The translations under genes and the position numbers were made by a program. Shown in pieces: positions 1 through 19,316 of a DNA stretch of 64,000 nucleotides. This stretch comes from Muscardinus avellanarius (lineage: Eukaryota; Chordata; Mammalia; Rodentia; Gliridae). Numbering within the stretch: the first letter of the stretch is position 1; each line of letters starts with the position of its first letter. The notes under the pieces were generated by a model that did no database searches, was not told where the DNA came from, and worked only from the letters and a program-made list of their open reading frames with translations. The DNA lies in NCBI GenBank assembly GCA_963383645.1, contig OY726572.1:23629292-23693291 (forward strand), written 5' to 3'.

Positions 1-365
1 TGGTTTGAGTGTGTCCTTCCCCCCCCTCCCCAGGTTCGCATGTTGAAAATTAGTCCCCACTGGGAGGTATTAAGGGTGGAAACTTAATCCAACTATCTTG
101 TGTAGAGGTGGGGCCTTGGGAGGCCATTAGGATTAGGGTAGGATGCAGCCCCCGGGACTGAGTCCTGGAGGCTTCAGAGAGTCCAGAGGACATCTGCACA
201 CTTGTGTTCACATCATCTGTCTCTTTCCAGTGCTGCCTCTGTCACCAAGAAGGCCACCACCAGATGTAGCCCCTGGACATTGTACCTCCAGAACTATGAG
301 TCCAAAGAAACCTTTTTTGTTTATAACTCACCCAGTCTGTGGCATTGTGTGACTGGCAACAGAAA
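1..365 (+). mobile_element. Old ERVL-MaLR-type LTR fragment
   Basis: The segment runs from TGGTTTGAGTGTGTCC, past GGAAACTTAATCC and GTGGGGCCTTGGGAGG, to CCTCCAGAACTATGAG, a TTTATAACTCACCCAGTCTG block and GGCAACAGAAAATGGA. This order of words is typical of MaLR-family LTRs (MST/MLT groups). It is cut by the window start and eroded, and I see no internal retroviral coding region. The subfamily cannot be named by eye. It lies in ALK intron 20, antisense to the gene. Confidence 0.6.
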
Positions 366-5998
<5,633 letters not shown>

Positions 5999-6054
5999 CT
6001 AAGAGTGTGCCGTTGATTAGGGCTGTGGGGCTACAGTCTGTCCTTATAGAATTT

Positions 6055-6232
6055 CCTTTTTTTTTTTTTTTAAGTACTGGGGTATGGAGCCCAGGGGTGC
6101 TCTTCCGCTGAGCCACACACCCAGCCCTTTTTATTTGAGATAGGGTCTCATAAAGTTGTCCCGATGGTCTCAAACTTAGCATCTTCCTGCCTCCACCTCA
6201 CAAGTACCTATGATTGCAGGTGTGCACCAGTT
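6055..6232 (-). mobile_element. Dimeric B1/ID-type SINE
   Basis: Read on the plus strand it is a reverse copy: a T-run (6057-6071), then the complement of an ID-like half (GTACTGGGGTATGGAGCCCA, ending CACACACCCAGCC), then the complement of a B1-like half (GGTCTCATAAAGTTG through ATTGCAGGTGTGCACCAG). The left B1 end is truncated. It lies in ALK intron 15 and runs in the same sense as the gene. Confidence 0.85.
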
Positions 6233-6492
6233 CTCCCGGTCTCTCCTTAAGAGTGTGCCTCATGGCCCTGCTTCCTGTCAGGCCTCTGGGACTCAGAAGC
6301 AGAGCATGTGAGTGCTCAGCCAGGGGTCTGGGGCAGCAGGGACAGGCAGCATGACAACTAAACTCCTTCTCTGTGCCCTCCACCCCTGAGCTACTTCCCA
6401 TCCTTACAAGAATTGGGACCCACTGGCCCTTGGGCACCTAATTGTCTTGAGCCTATACTAAGATTTCTTGCAAAAATTCTGTCTCCACTCCC

Positions 6493-6521
6493 ATTTATTT
6501 ATTTATTTATTTATTTATTTT
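6493..6521. repeat. (TTTA)n microsatellite
   Basis: About seven copies of TTTA in a row in intron 15. Confidence 0.9.
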
Positions 6522-6522
6522 G

Positions 6523-6660
6523 CTGGCTGTGGAACCCTGGGCATGAACTTCCCCATTCTGACCCCCAGTTTCCTCACTTGCAACTTGGGGATAATAAGAC
6601 CCACCCCCTGGGGTTAAGTTAGGATCAGTGGAGAAAGTTTGTGAACCGGCCATCAAGTGT
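6523..6660 (+). repeat. Probable MIR SINE remnant
   Basis: The order CCTGGGCATGAACTT, CAGTTTCCTCACTTGCAA and GGGGATAATAAGACCCA resembles the central and 3' part of MIR. It is old and diverged, so the call is tentative. Confidence 0.4.
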
Positions 6661-6885
6661 CAGGACCCATGGGCGTTTGAGGGGGAATGCACCCATCCAG
6701 CGGGATCACCCTGCAGAGACGTCCTGGTGACTGTGGCATCCACTGGGGCAGAATTTCCCACCCCCTGGGGCTGCTTTAAGCTCTTGCAAAGGAAATGAAT
6801 CTGCAGAGCTGAGGCTGAATGTGGCCCTTGTAGACTACGGCAGATTTATCCTTGCTGCCCCTTGAAATTCAGGTCCTCTCCCCTG

Positions 6886-7095
6886 CCTTTTTGCGGTACT
6901 GGGGATGGAACCCAGGGGCATTCTACCTCTGAGCTACACCCCCAGCCTGATTATTTTATTCTTTATTTTGAAACAGGGTCTCACTAAGTTGCAGAGGGCC
7001 TTATTAAGTAGCCGAGACTGGCTGCAAACCTGGATCCACCTGTCTCAGCTTCCCAAGTTCTGAGATTACAAGCGTGCACCAGCACGCCTGGCTAG
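6886..7095 (-). mobile_element. Dimeric B1/ID-type SINE, nearly complete
   Basis: Reverse copy: GTACTGGGGATGGAACCCAG ... CTGAGCTACACCCCCAGCC (complement of the ID-like half with its pol III box B region), a TTATTTTATTCTTTATTTTG linker, then AACAGGGTCTCACTAAGTTG ... AGCGTGCACCAGCACGCCTGGC (B1-like half, complete at its 5' end). It is one of the best preserved copies and lies in intron 15. Confidence 0.92.
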
Positions 7096-7311
7096 TCCAT
7101 GTGACATTTTGGTGGGCATCTACTCCCAAAGAACCTAGCTGGTTATAGTGATGGGACCTGGAAATCCAGGCAAAAGACACTGAATCAATCATCGGTGGGT
7201 ATGGAGCCTGGAAGGATCTTCTAGAACACTGCTGGTTGAGGTTCTCCCCATTGCGAGGCAGAGCAGGGGACCATGTGGGGGAGGTAGCTTCACTTAAAAA
7301 ACATGAGTGCT

Positions 7312-7476
7312 TAAAGAGGGCAGGTGTGGTGATGGAGGGTGAGACTGGAGAATAGCAGGTTTGAAGATAGCTTTAACAATTTAGTGAGATGCTGTTTCAA
7401 AATAAAAATTAAAAAGAACTGGGGGCGCAGCTCAGAGGTAGAATGTCCCTGGTTCCATCCCACAATAGCCACCCCT
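7312..7476 (+). mobile_element. Diverged dimeric B1/ID-type SINE
   Basis: Plus-strand copy: GGGCAGGTGTGGTGATG, then TTTAGTGAGATGCTGTTTCA and an A-rich linker, then CTGGGGGCGCAGCTCAGAGG TAGAATGTCCCTGGTTCCAT (ID-like half, with a usable box A/B arrangement). Part of the B1-like half is deleted. It is antisense to ALK. Confidence 0.75.
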
Positions 7477-7760
7477 CCCAAGGGAAAAGAAGGGTGGGAT
7501 TCAGTAAACAAAGCTAAGATCAGTCACAAGCTTAGATCTTCAGAAGGGACTAGCAGAGCTGAGCGGAGGCCCCTGCACAGGCTGTGGGGTCGTCATCTGC
7601 TTTGAAAACTGTGGGAGTAGTTGTACATGAGCGTGGGTTTCACCTGCCTGGTTGGCAAGGTCGCCTCCGGGCCTGGGTACTGCTGCCTTTCTCCCTCCAC
7701 ATGGGCACCCCTAGGCAGAGCATCTCAGGGGCCAGCGATTACCATGCCTTCTGGTGGTTA

Positions 7761-8878
<1,118 letters not shown>

Positions 8879-9246
8879 TCATTTTGCACCCAAATCAGAG
8901 TTAGCCACTTCCCAGCAGGCAGATCTTATAAGCTTGAAGACAGGATCTATCTCTTGAGTTGAGCAGACAAAAAAAAAATACACAAATAGTGGTCACTCTG
9001 GGCAGTATTAGGGAAGGACCACAAGGACAGCTTAGATACAACCTGCAGTGAGAAGTCGGGAGAGGGGGGCTTCATTGCTGGTTGGGGATCATGGAGGGCT
9101 GCCTGCAGGACCTGGCTTTCACTGGAGCCTTGAAGGATAGGAAAGGTTTTTTTTTTAGCACATACAGTAGGGGAAGTTAGGTCACTCCAGGAGAAGGGAG
9201 CAGCTCAAGTCCAGAGGGAAGGAGGAGAGGGGTTGTCTGAGGAAAA

Positions 9247-9247
<1 letters not shown>

Positions 9248-9338
<91 letters not shown>
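9248..9338. repeat. (CA)n(GA)n compound microsatellite
   Basis: About 22 CA units run directly into about 23 GA units, about 390 bp upstream of exon 14 in transcript sense. The opposite-strand frame reads Ser-Leu then Cys-Val repeats and is not a gene. Confidence 0.98.
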
Positions 9339-9340
<2 letters not shown>

Positions 9341-11429
9341 TCTTGTTCAGAGAAATCCTTTTGGGCACAGAGAGATGTCCAGCAGGACCTCTGGGGACCT
9401 TGTGGACTTTGAAGGAGGGATGACAAAGACCCCGTGTGGTCAGGTGGGGCCAGAGGAAGTATAAACAGAGGCAGGTAGAGGAGTTAAGCTGGACAATCCG
9501 ATCCTGGCAGGAGGCTTTGGACACAATCAGAGGAGCCCTTGAGGTGTTTGGAGAAGGTGCAGCTCCAAAGCATCATGGGAAGAGTAACGAAAGAAAGAAT
9601 AAACCGAAACTCGCGAAACACAGTGGAAAGGCAGCCGTGGGTTTCATGCCCAACCGGCTCGTCTTTGGGAAAGTCATTTCTCCCTTGTGGACATCTCATT
9701 CCTCCCAGGTAATGTCCCATCTCTTATTTCTAACCCCCACCCCCCTCAGCACAGCCCTGAACAGAGCTCTGTCTGTCATGTAGAAGAGGGAATGTATTCT
9801 GGAGTCACACAGTCTGGATTCTTCACCCACCAAGGTGGGTGACTCAGTTTCTCTGATCCTCCAGACTCCTGCTGGGGTCTCAGAGATCTGACAGCCGCTG
9901 GGATTCTGCTGATTATTTCTGGATATCCAGATTTCTGAAATCCTTGCATAAAGAGGGTGGTACCTCAGGAAAAGTCACACCTGCTTGTCAGCCGCCCCAG
10001 CTCAGATGAATTCTCCAAACAGCAGCCTGACCTCAGAGGAAAATGACTTTTCTTTCACTTAATGGGGGGGGAAAGCCAATAAAACATCAAACTTCCATCA
10101 GATGCTGCTGTGTAACCAGCCAGTGGACATGCCCATTCATCTTGCGCCACTCCTTACACTAAAGCATTCAGGGGGTGCTGGTAGTGAGCACAAGAGGAAT
10201 TTCCAGATAAAGAACTGAGATGTGATTTGTTTTATGGCATTTTGGATTTAATGATGGAAATAATTTGATATTTTTTAGAGTGGATTTAGTGTGGATGGAA
10301 GGCACTGAGTCGTCAGTATGGCGAGCTAACATTTCTCTCATGTATATGCAGTACTGTCCAGGCTGGGGGAGACTGCTGGAAAAAAACATTGCTATTGGTG
10401 GCTGGGACAGGCTTGGCCTGCAAGATGCATGCCCTGAGACTTGGTCCGGGGAAAGGGGCAGACAATGGGCAGCTCCTGGGTCCAGGTGGGGCTGGTTCCT
10501 GACAGCTCTTGCCAGAGAAATGCTTGGCCACAGAAGAAGAGGCATCTTCCATCCCGGGACTGGCTTCCTCGTGCAGATTGGGGGTGCCCAATCTGAAGCA
10601 GCGGGGCTTAAAAGCCCCCCTAGACCCAACTTTCTCTCTTCTTCTTCTCTGGCTAGCAGTAGTGGGACCTTACCCTCTAGGGATGCCTTGCTGAAAATCT
10701 GGAGATTGCTGGGGTAGTGGGGGAGGTCCCAGGGGTTTGAGGATGGCATTGCTTATAACCCATGCCCATTTTCTGCTGACCCTGCTCCAGGTATAACCTT
10801 CAGGTGGGTGGGAGGGGGTGAGGAATGGTTGGTTCTCAGGCTGCATCTTGCTGGACCCAAGAGCAGCATGGCAGGGCTGATACACTCTCTTCTCCTGACT
10901 TTCAGTCCTCTCCTACATTCCTGGCTACTCTTCCCAGCCCTCTTTGCTGGGTTCTGTTCTTTTCCCTAATTTCTAAAAGTTGGGGATCTCCAGGGCTTAT
11001 CCTTGGTGCTTTTACATATTTTACCACGCTCTAGGTGTAATCTTATCCCATCTTGACTTTATGCTGAGTTTTCCAAAATGTTTGCTTTTATAATGGATCT
11101 CCTTCTTGAACTGCAGGAGAGTAAAATGGCCTCTTTCCTATTATTTATACAACCTGTCCACTTGGCTGTCTCCCAGACCTCCACCACCAATCTGTCTGAC
11201 TTTGACTTTCTGACCTTGCCCTTTGACCCTCTGCCCTTTGACCTTCTGACCTTGCCTTGCTCTTTCAACAGCATCCTCAGCTCAGGTGATGGTGGGTTCT
11301 TTCTTTCAGTGGTTCAGGCACAGTTCTTGCCTTGACTTTTTTAATTCTCTCAGTTCCTCTTTGAATCAAACAGGAAGTCTTTTTGGATTTTTCTATTCAA
11401 AATGTGCACAGAATTTAATCTCTTTTTCA

Positions 11430-11905
11430 CCATCTCCATTGTTACCACTCTGGTCCAAGCCACCATCATCTCTAACTCAAAGTAATACAACAGACCCGGA
11501 ATCCTTTGCCCTGCCTCTTCTTGTGTGTCTGTGAAGTCTATTCTTCACAGTGAAGCCAGAGTGAGCCCTGGACACGCATATCATACTATGTCAGCAGCTG
11601 CCAATGGCTTGAACATGTCCTTACCATCACCTGACCCAGCCCCTCTTATCTCTGGCCACATCTCTTATCTACCCTTCCTTTTTCTCCCTCCTTGCCTATG
11701 TGCAAGCACGCAGGCATGCTCCCACCCCAGGGACTTGACTTTTGTGGGGTCAGTCTTTTGCCAGATATTTTCTTCTACCCCTTTCTTGAATATAAGCTCC
11801 TTGTGAGCCAAGATCTTTCTTTTGTTCATGGCTATATCCCAAATTCCTGGAACAGTGATCAGCAGACAGTAGGTACCAACACACGTTTGTTGCGTGAATT
11901 GAGAG
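11430..11905 (+). repeat. L2 LINE 3' end remnant
   Basis: The final part reads GAATATAAGCTCCTTGTGAG, then TCATGGCTATATCCC, GGAACAGTGATCAGCAGACA and TAGGTACC ... TTTGTTGCGTGAATT, which is the order of the L2 3' end. The upstream part (CAATGGCTTGAACATGTCC, CTGACCCAGCCCCTCTTATC) fits the preceding L2 segment. It is ancient and shared across mammals. Confidence 0.65.
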
Positions 11906-11987
11906 CTCTTTGGCTTGTCAGCTAGCCCTTCCCAATATCTGCCTGGTGGGTGATGGTAGTGACACATAGACCGGTGCTTTTGCTCCC

Positions 11988-12178
11988 CAGACCATGCTTG
12001 GAGATGTCTAGGGGCATTTTTGATGGTCATTTCTGGGGAACACTACTGGCATCAACTGCATAGAAGACAGGGGTGCTGCTAAATGTCTTGTAATGCACAG
12101 GACAGCCCCCCATCCCTGCTATATAATTTCAGCTCCATGATGCCAGCAGTGTCCCTGTTGAGAAAGCCTGATTTAGAT
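11988..12178 (-). mobile_element. MER5A-like non-autonomous hAT DNA transposon
   Basis: In reverse orientation it shows GGAGATGTCTAGGGGCATTT, ACTACTGGCATCAACTGCAT AGAAGACAGGGGTGCTGCTA, AATGCACAGGACAGCCCCCC and TTGAGAAAGCCTG, in the order found in MER5A. It is eroded at both ends. Confidence 0.75.
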
Positions 12179-12724
12179 CATCTACCAGGTGAGGTTGGGA
12201 AGAAGCTAGGGGAGATGGCCACGTGAATGTGAGTATTTTTTGGGGGGTGTTTCCAGTGGTTGGAGCCCTCTCCACGTGCAGGAGCTCAGGAGTGTCCGGG
12301 CACACAGGAGGAGAAGCTCCTGTGGAAGTGCAGTCGAACCAGCAAACCTGCCAGATCCTGTGGTTTAATTCTAAGAGTTTATATTATCATCTTGAGATTA
12401 TCTCCAGACATTTTTTTTCCTAGAAAATGTTAGATGGAGATAGTAGCTGAGTTCCTCTCACTGTCTTGAGATGGTCTCTAGACAAGAATTTTTTTCCCCT
12501 AGAAAACTTGAGATGGAGGTAGTACCTGAAAACAGTCTTTCTCCCTTGCCTAAGTGCAGAGCTACCAAGCAAACCCACTTTCCTCACATGCCCATGCTAT
12601 GCCCGACCCTACCAGCAGAGGGAGCTGCCCCCTCCTTGGCTGAGAACCGCTTCCTCTGGCCTGCTTGCTTGGGGAACTCTCTCTGCTCGTCCCCAAAGTC
12701 CCCAAAGTTTGAGAGAAGTAGGTT

Positions 12725-13020
12725 GATTAATAAAAATGATAAAGCACACAACCAAGAGGAACAAGGAGATTACAATTGAATTAAAAAAAGACGTGGTCCT
12801 GTGAAAAGACATAACTGATTACAATCCAATCAAGTAAAAATCCCTTGCAGAAGTCAATTCAATCTTTTTGCTTAAACGAAAGAATTACATTAGCACTCAA
12901 TAAATTCCTGTGAAAGTTACAGCAGCCTGTAATTTAATGACTTAATATATTATAACAGGTTGGAATGTCCTGATTATAGTTGCTAAATAAAATCTGGAGT
13001 GGAGACATTTCTTAAATAGG
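12725..13020. other. AT-rich repeat-free block, candidate conserved noncoding element
   Basis: About 300 bp in intron 13 with many TAAT/ATTA cores (for example CAATTGAATTAA, CTGTAATTTAATGACTTAAT, GATTACAATCC) and no recognisable transposon. The composition contrasts with the GC-rich flanks. It is only a candidate: I cannot test conservation. Confidence 0.3.
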
Positions 13021-13671
13021 AGGTCCTGTCCTCCAGGCTCACTTCTATTGCTTTGTCTCCACCTCATTCGTCTGAACTTTGCCTGTGTTCAAACCCCCCT
13101 GACCCCCTGGCCAGCGACTGGCTTTGATTTCATGGAATTGAACTATATTTTCTGTAGTCTCTACTTCCCTGGGGTCCTTTCAGGCTGTGCTTGAATGAAG
13201 TTTCTGGATAAAGAGCTGTCCTGGGCACTGGAACCCAGCTCTCCACCTGGGTTCGGCCCCAAGCAAAGCCAAGCTTCAGGTGAGGCTGGAGCCTCGCCCA
13301 ACCAGGACCTGCAGGCTTCTGAGTTCCTGCTGGGACAGCCGACACTGCCCGGGTCCTGCACCCCACACACGGCAGGCAAGAGGCACAACTAGGGTATCTG
13401 GGGTTTGCATGGCTGCTGCTTAGCTGGTCCTCACGGTCTCATTCTCCTGGCAGTTTTAGAGCACTCCAGGCTTTCTCAGCTATTGCTGATGGAGTTCTCC
13501 CTTTCTGATAGCTGGACACCCTGATAGGGTCAGAAACACAATGGCAGGCTGTCTCTGCAGAGGCTTGGCCACTGATGGGATATAAGTGAAAATGGGAAAC
13601 TGGCCTTAGAAATCGAGGCTCAAACAGGTGCAGGGCATGAGAAAGGCAGGAGCCCAGAGCACTGATCCATG

Positions 13672-13755
13672 CTGTGAGTGGCTTGGAAAAGTCCCCTAAA
13701 GTCCCCATTTTCCTCATCTATAAAATGGGAGAACTTGCCTGCAGAGTATTTATCC
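13672..13755 (+). repeat. MIR SINE remnant
   Basis: CCCATTTTCCTCATCTATAA followed by AATGGGAGAACTTGCC is the characteristic MIR core end. Confidence 0.5.
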
Positions 13756-14243
13756 TGGCTCTCAGTCTATGTTTAAACATTTTAATCACAAGTCATAAAT
13801 AATATACAAATACACACTTTTAAAAACAATTTTACACGTTACTGATGAAGCTACCCCAATGTACTCCCCCTCCCAGAAGTTATCTGTACCCTTCAGAATG
13901 TTTTTTGTGCATTTGCACATATCTATGTGTAGCCAGGAGTCTGTGATATTGAGCCAAACAAGAGGTGTTTAGCCTGGCAATTTCCTACTTACAATAACAC
14001 AAATAAAGACAAGAGTGCCCTAGCAAAAAAAGTCAGGAAGTAGGATCTCACTCAGACTTCCGTGAATAATAACTACTGGTCCAATCAAATAGGATTCAGT
14101 CCTTGCATTCTGAGCACCAGTCATGAGACCCATGCTTCAGCCTTTGTCCCTTGTGCAGATGTAAAACTCCACCAGCCACACACCACCTGCCTCTTGTGCA
14201 TCAGAATGGCCTGGAGAAGGAGGGGCATTTTTTCGCAGAGCTA

Positions 14244-14600
<357 letters not shown>

Positions 14601-14899
14601 CTAGGGCCAAGCGCATCGCTGCCATGTCTGAGGGTCCTTGCCCACCTCAGCCTCAGGAGGCCAACGGGAGGGGTTCTTCTCACTGTCGAGAGAGAACAGT
14701 CAAGTTTAGAGGGGGACAGAGAGCTAGGAAGGTAAAGGACAAATAAGGTGTTAAGAAAGAAAATGGAGATGGAGGGAAGGGAGAGAGGAAAATAAAGTTG
14801 GAAAAGTTAGGAAAGTTGGGGTGATGGTTTCCCAAATACTCAGGATTTCCCCCTTCCCCATTTTGGATTTTTCCAGTCCATGATCAAAAGATCCATGTG

Positions 14900-15062
14900 A
14901 CCTTAGACAAGCAACTTACCCTTCTTGTTCCTTATCCGTAGAACGGGGACTATAAAAGGGCCTAGCTTCACATCCATAAGCTTTATGAAGACTCAAAGAA
15001 TTTAGCCAGGTAGTCTTAGAATTGTGGATGGCATGAAATAGGCACTTGGTCAGGATCCATTG
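14900..15062 (+). repeat. MIR SINE remnant
   Basis: TGTGACCTTAGACAAGCAAC, TTATCCGTAGAACGGGGACT and TGGCATGAAATAGGCACTTG occur in MIR order. It is diverged. Confidence 0.55.
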
Positions 15063-16377
15063 TTAGCGTGAATGGTGTAGTGGTGGTAATTGATTTGGTA
15101 CAAAGTTTTAATGTCACCCCATGGGGTCTAGAAACATGGAGGTTCCGCATGCAGCGATGGAGGAGAAGACGTTTACGCTCACAGACCGTTTACTCCCCCC
15201 CTCCAGTAACTCCTTCTGGAGCAATCTGTGCACAGACAACAACCAATCAGGGTAAAAATAAAAACAGAGCGTGGGGACGTGGGATTGTATCTGCTGCCTC
15301 TCCGATTGTTGAGATGAAGTTGAGAAAAGATGGGGGGGGGAGCTCAGTTTGTGAACCGTGTCAGAGGAGGAGCACGTCTTGAAGACAGCTAGTGTAACCA
15401 ACTAACAAATGCCAGCGCCTGCCTCCCCAGAGACCAGCTGTCAGGCAGAGTGACTCCGGAGGACTTTCATGTCCCTGTGAGTTCAGATCCAAGGGCCTTT
15501 ATGAAAAACTAAGAAGAGATGAAAGACAGTTTTGCCCAAGTGCACGCACGTAGCGTCTCCTCCTACGGTTCTTGGAAATGCTCCTTGCTCAGAGCGTGGG
15601 GGAGGCCACCCTGGAGCGCTGCTAAGGCGGAGTGCCAGCTCCCTCACTGCAGAGCTATGCTTGGAGACTGGCTGTTTGCTAGTGTGGCTGCTGAGGACCT
15701 GAGTTCTCCGGTAAGAATCTCACACACATGGCCTGGAGCTTACAGAATGTTGGGAAGAGTGCCAAGCCATGTGGACAGCAGGAGACCTGAAATGGGCTCC
15801 AGGCCCTTGATAGGCTTACAAAGAAATTGGGGAGATGGTCATAGTTATGGAAAGAGAAATCTCCCCATATAAGGGTGGCAATATTGAGGCAGCAACGTGG
15901 AGAGGGCTCTGGGGCTCCTACATGAGAGTGGCCGTTTCCTACCTGTGTGCCTCTCAGAGACCCAGCCTCTTCCCTAGCAAAGGAAGACTCTTGTGTTGTT
16001 TTCTAAACTTACATGATCGTCCATCATCAAAAAGAGACAACGGCAGGAAAGCCCGAGGATGCTGAAAATCTTAAAGTGTGTGCTAGCATGTTCCGAGGTC
16101 AGAGGGGAGCCTGAGGAGGTGACAGGGGCTGGAGGCCTCGGCTGACTGTGGGGTGGGTCTGTAGAGGGCTGAGTGGGGCTCACAGTGCGGTTGACAGATG
16201 GGGGCAGAGTCTGATGAGGGAGCCTCTGGGATGTGTGGCTACAGCCAGCCAGTAGAGTGGGGAAGACAGGGTTGTAGGTTTGGAGAGGGAAGCAGGGGCC
16301 AATCACTGAGCATCCTCTAATGGGCCTGGCATTGTGCATGTTAGCATGCAAATACACGCCATAAACAGTAGAGCTTA

Positions 16378-16490
16378 CTAGGCTCATTTGACACTCAAGG
16401 ACACAGGCTCAGAGGGATTAACTCACTCATCTGAGGCTACAGAGCTGGGCTGTTGCAGACTCTGGTCCAAATCCACCCAATTCCCCTCCT
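16378..16490 (-). repeat. MIR SINE remnant, reverse
   Basis: CACAGGCTCAGAGGGATTAA, GAGGCTACAGAGCTGGGCTG and the following TCTGGTCC match the complement of the MIR core. Confidence 0.55.
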
Positions 16491-17194
16491 ATAGGCCAGT
16501 CCCTCTCCTGAATGCTCCTGGGAGGCTTATATGGACTTGTATGGACACAGGAAGAGTGGGGCCTGAGAAGACACTGGCTCATCCTAATTTTCTAGGCTTA
16601 GACTGTCAATCAGATACCTTCTCCTGATTCACTAGAAATGGCCAAGGTGATAAGGACAGCTCAAGGCTAAGGGAAGGACAGCTGATTAGTAGAAGGTGAG
16701 AGGAAGCAGAAGTATTTAGCTCAGAGAAGGAAAGCCTGCGTGGGGGCAGGGGCGGTGGTGATGCTGTGGCTTCTAGACAATGTATATAGTCTTGGGACCA
16801 GAAAGAGCAGGGCCCGGATTCTCCTGCTTGCTGGTCCAGGGTTCTGGGGCTTGGTCAGGCTGCATAAAAAAGTCATTGTGAACTGAAGGTGTGGTTTGCT
16901 GGGGCGGGAGGGACTTCTGCCTACGTTCTCATCCGGCTCATGGCTGAGAGGTAAGCTTCAGCCGGTTCATTCCTCTCAGCGTCATTTGCATAACATTTGC
17001 ATCAATCTGCATACGTTATGAATCATTCTGAACTCTCTGAGATGTTTAAATTTAGTCAAATTATTATATTTTGGAAGTTGTTTGTTCCTGACTCCCCTTT
17101 TCCACCTAAGCCTTCCTTCTCTTTCTCCTGCCCCATCCACCAAATCTGCGCACCAGCTCCCGCTTGGCTCCTGGCAGTGAGAGGGAGGCGGGCT

Positions 17195-17312
17195 GGGCAG
17201 GGCCTGGGCTCCAGCCCCAGACTGCCTCTAGGCCTCCCATGCGGCTGTGTGACTGGAGGCAACTGGGTCAACCTCTCAGAGCCTCGGTTTCTACACCAGT
17301 GAAGACAACTCG
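17195..17312 (+). repeat. MIR SINE remnant
   Basis: GGCTGTGTGACTGGAGGCAA, then GTCAACCTCTCAGAGCCTCG and GTTTCTACACCAGTGAAGA, follows the MIR core. Confidence 0.5.
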
Positions 17313-17789
17313 GGGGTGAGGATGAGCAGCGGATCTGAGTCTACAAATGACGCAGAGCACTTGGAAGGCCTGGGTGGAGCGGGCTCAGTGGATTCCAGAG
17401 TTGACGGCAGAGGCATACAACCAGGTGTCCGTGCCCAGGCGGTGGCCTCGGCCCCCTGGATGAGGGGATGGCTCACAGGGGCAGCAGGTACCTGTCTCCC
17501 TGGACTAATTGCAGGGGGCCTCAGAAGGCCTGGCTCCCACATCAGCCCCAAGGCCTGAAATTCCACCATGAGAGCTTCACCCCTTTGTTACTACTACAAG
17601 GCTAAACTGCTTGGTAGTGGGATGGGCCACAGAGGAGGGGAGTTTAGAGTATGGACAGAGCTGGATCCAAACCCAAGCTCTGCTACCTGGGGCCTGTAAG
17701 GCTTTACCCTCCAGGTGCCAGCCCTATACTAGGTGACCCCAAGAGCCACAGCCTCCTGAGATACCTGGCCGATCTTTCCCTGGTCCTGG

Positions 17790-17960
17790 CCCTGACAGTC
17801 TTACTTATAGGCTGTGGGACCTTGGATGGGTTATTTACCCTCTCTGAGCATCAATTTCCCTGCATATAAATAGGAGATAATAACTGTACCAACCTTGAGA
17901 GGTAGTTGTGAGAATTAAATAAGATATTGCTACAAGGGATCTAATCCTGTGCTTAGGGGG
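17790..17960 (+). repeat. MIR SINE remnant
   Basis: GCTGTGGGACCTTGGATGGG, CCTCTCTGAGCATCAATTTC, GGAGATAATAACTGTACCAA and GTTGTGAGAATTAAATAAGA occur in the full MIR order. It is one of the clearest MIRs here. Confidence 0.7.
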
Positions 17961-18674
17961 CAACGAGTGAGTGGCGAATGGGGGTCACTTCCACGCTGCA
18001 CTCCTTCAGTACCTGTCTACCCCTCTCCTGGTGGCTTCTGGGAGCAGAGAGGTGAATGCATGAGCACAGGAGCCGGGCTCAGGGCCGTCCAGCTTCACCA
18101 GGCCCCGCCTGTGCAGAGCCAGCCTGGCACTACCCAAGAGCCCGCACCCTGTGAACCGCGTTCTACAGACTCCTATCAGAATAACAACTGCAGACCCAGT
18201 CTCCGAAGCTCCCCCCAACCCTTGTAAACAATTTGTTTCTGATGGTTGACAAATGACAAGAAATTAATATACCTGCCACTCAACTGGAAAAAAATGACTC
18301 AAAGTGCTTCCAATTTACTGGAAATTACAAGATACCACTCCCGACGAGGGGAGGCTGTAATTTTTTTGTTTTTGTCCTCATCTAAATCCATGTCCCCTGG
18401 TCAGATTGGATGTTTATTGGGTTTGCGTTTTGTATTATTGACTATAAGCTATTGTTATCAGATGTAATTGAGTGGTGAATCTTTTTTTTAAATAAAGTAT
18501 CAGCAGCAAATCAAAGCGGCTGCCTGCTGGATCTTGAAGTGACAGCCCAGCTGGTGTGCAGCATGTTGGTGGCATCTGTACCCACCCGGGAGGGGAGGAG
18601 ATCGACCCCATTCAGAGAGGCAAGGCGCACCCATCCCCCCTCCCTGCGAGGGACCTTACTGCACCCTGAGCTTG

Positions 18675-18770
18675 GCCTGTAAGCCCTGCTGGGCCCTGGG
18701 CGAGTCCCGCCTCCTCCCCGGCCTCCCAGGGGCTCAGTTTCCCCATCTGTGAAGTCAGGGGGGATTGTGA
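18675..18770 (+). repeat. Probable MIR SINE remnant
   Basis: GGGGCTCAGTTTCCCCATCT followed by GTGAAGTCAGGGGGGATTG matches the MIR core end. The flanks are GC-rich and diverged. Confidence 0.45.
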
Positions 18771-19316
18771 AAACAGAGTGTGTGCAGGGCTTGGTCGGCA
18801 GGCATCTTCCAATAGATGTTCAGGCATTCTACCCAAGTGGGCACTGGCATCATTATGTGACGGCCTTGGGGGTCAGTGGGGAGGCACATGTTCCTTGGGG
18901 CCCAGCTGGTCTCATTCCTCCTCACGGTCCTTGTCTCTCAGCGCCTTCTCACAGCCGGGCCCTGCACACCTGGATGGCCAGAGCTGGAAGGGCCCTGGCG
19001 CCCGCCCCCTGCTCTGCAGACTAGGCCACTGGAGAGGAGAGGGCAGCGCTCAAGGGCATGTGCTGCTGGCGGCAGAAGTCAGACCCAAACTCCAAGCTGT
19101 TGGTCACCCTCGGATCATCTTAATCCCCACCTCGAAGGTCCCCTGCTCTGTTCCCTTTCTGGCGATGGTTGTCTCTATCATTAATTTCTTAGTGTCTCCT
19201 CTACTGCTGTCTAGAACATGACTGGCATTGTGGACTGTTCTTGAACTTTATGCCCTGTGGTCTTTTCAGAGACTAGGAGTTTTGGAATATCAGTCCTCTG
19301 TAAAATCCTGAGCCTC

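Noticed and set aside
9177..9524. Ser-Leu and Cys-Val repeat proteins on the minus strand
   Set aside because: They are translations of the CA/GA microsatellite. The same applies to frames at 32293-32616, 45043-45228 and 51076-51316.
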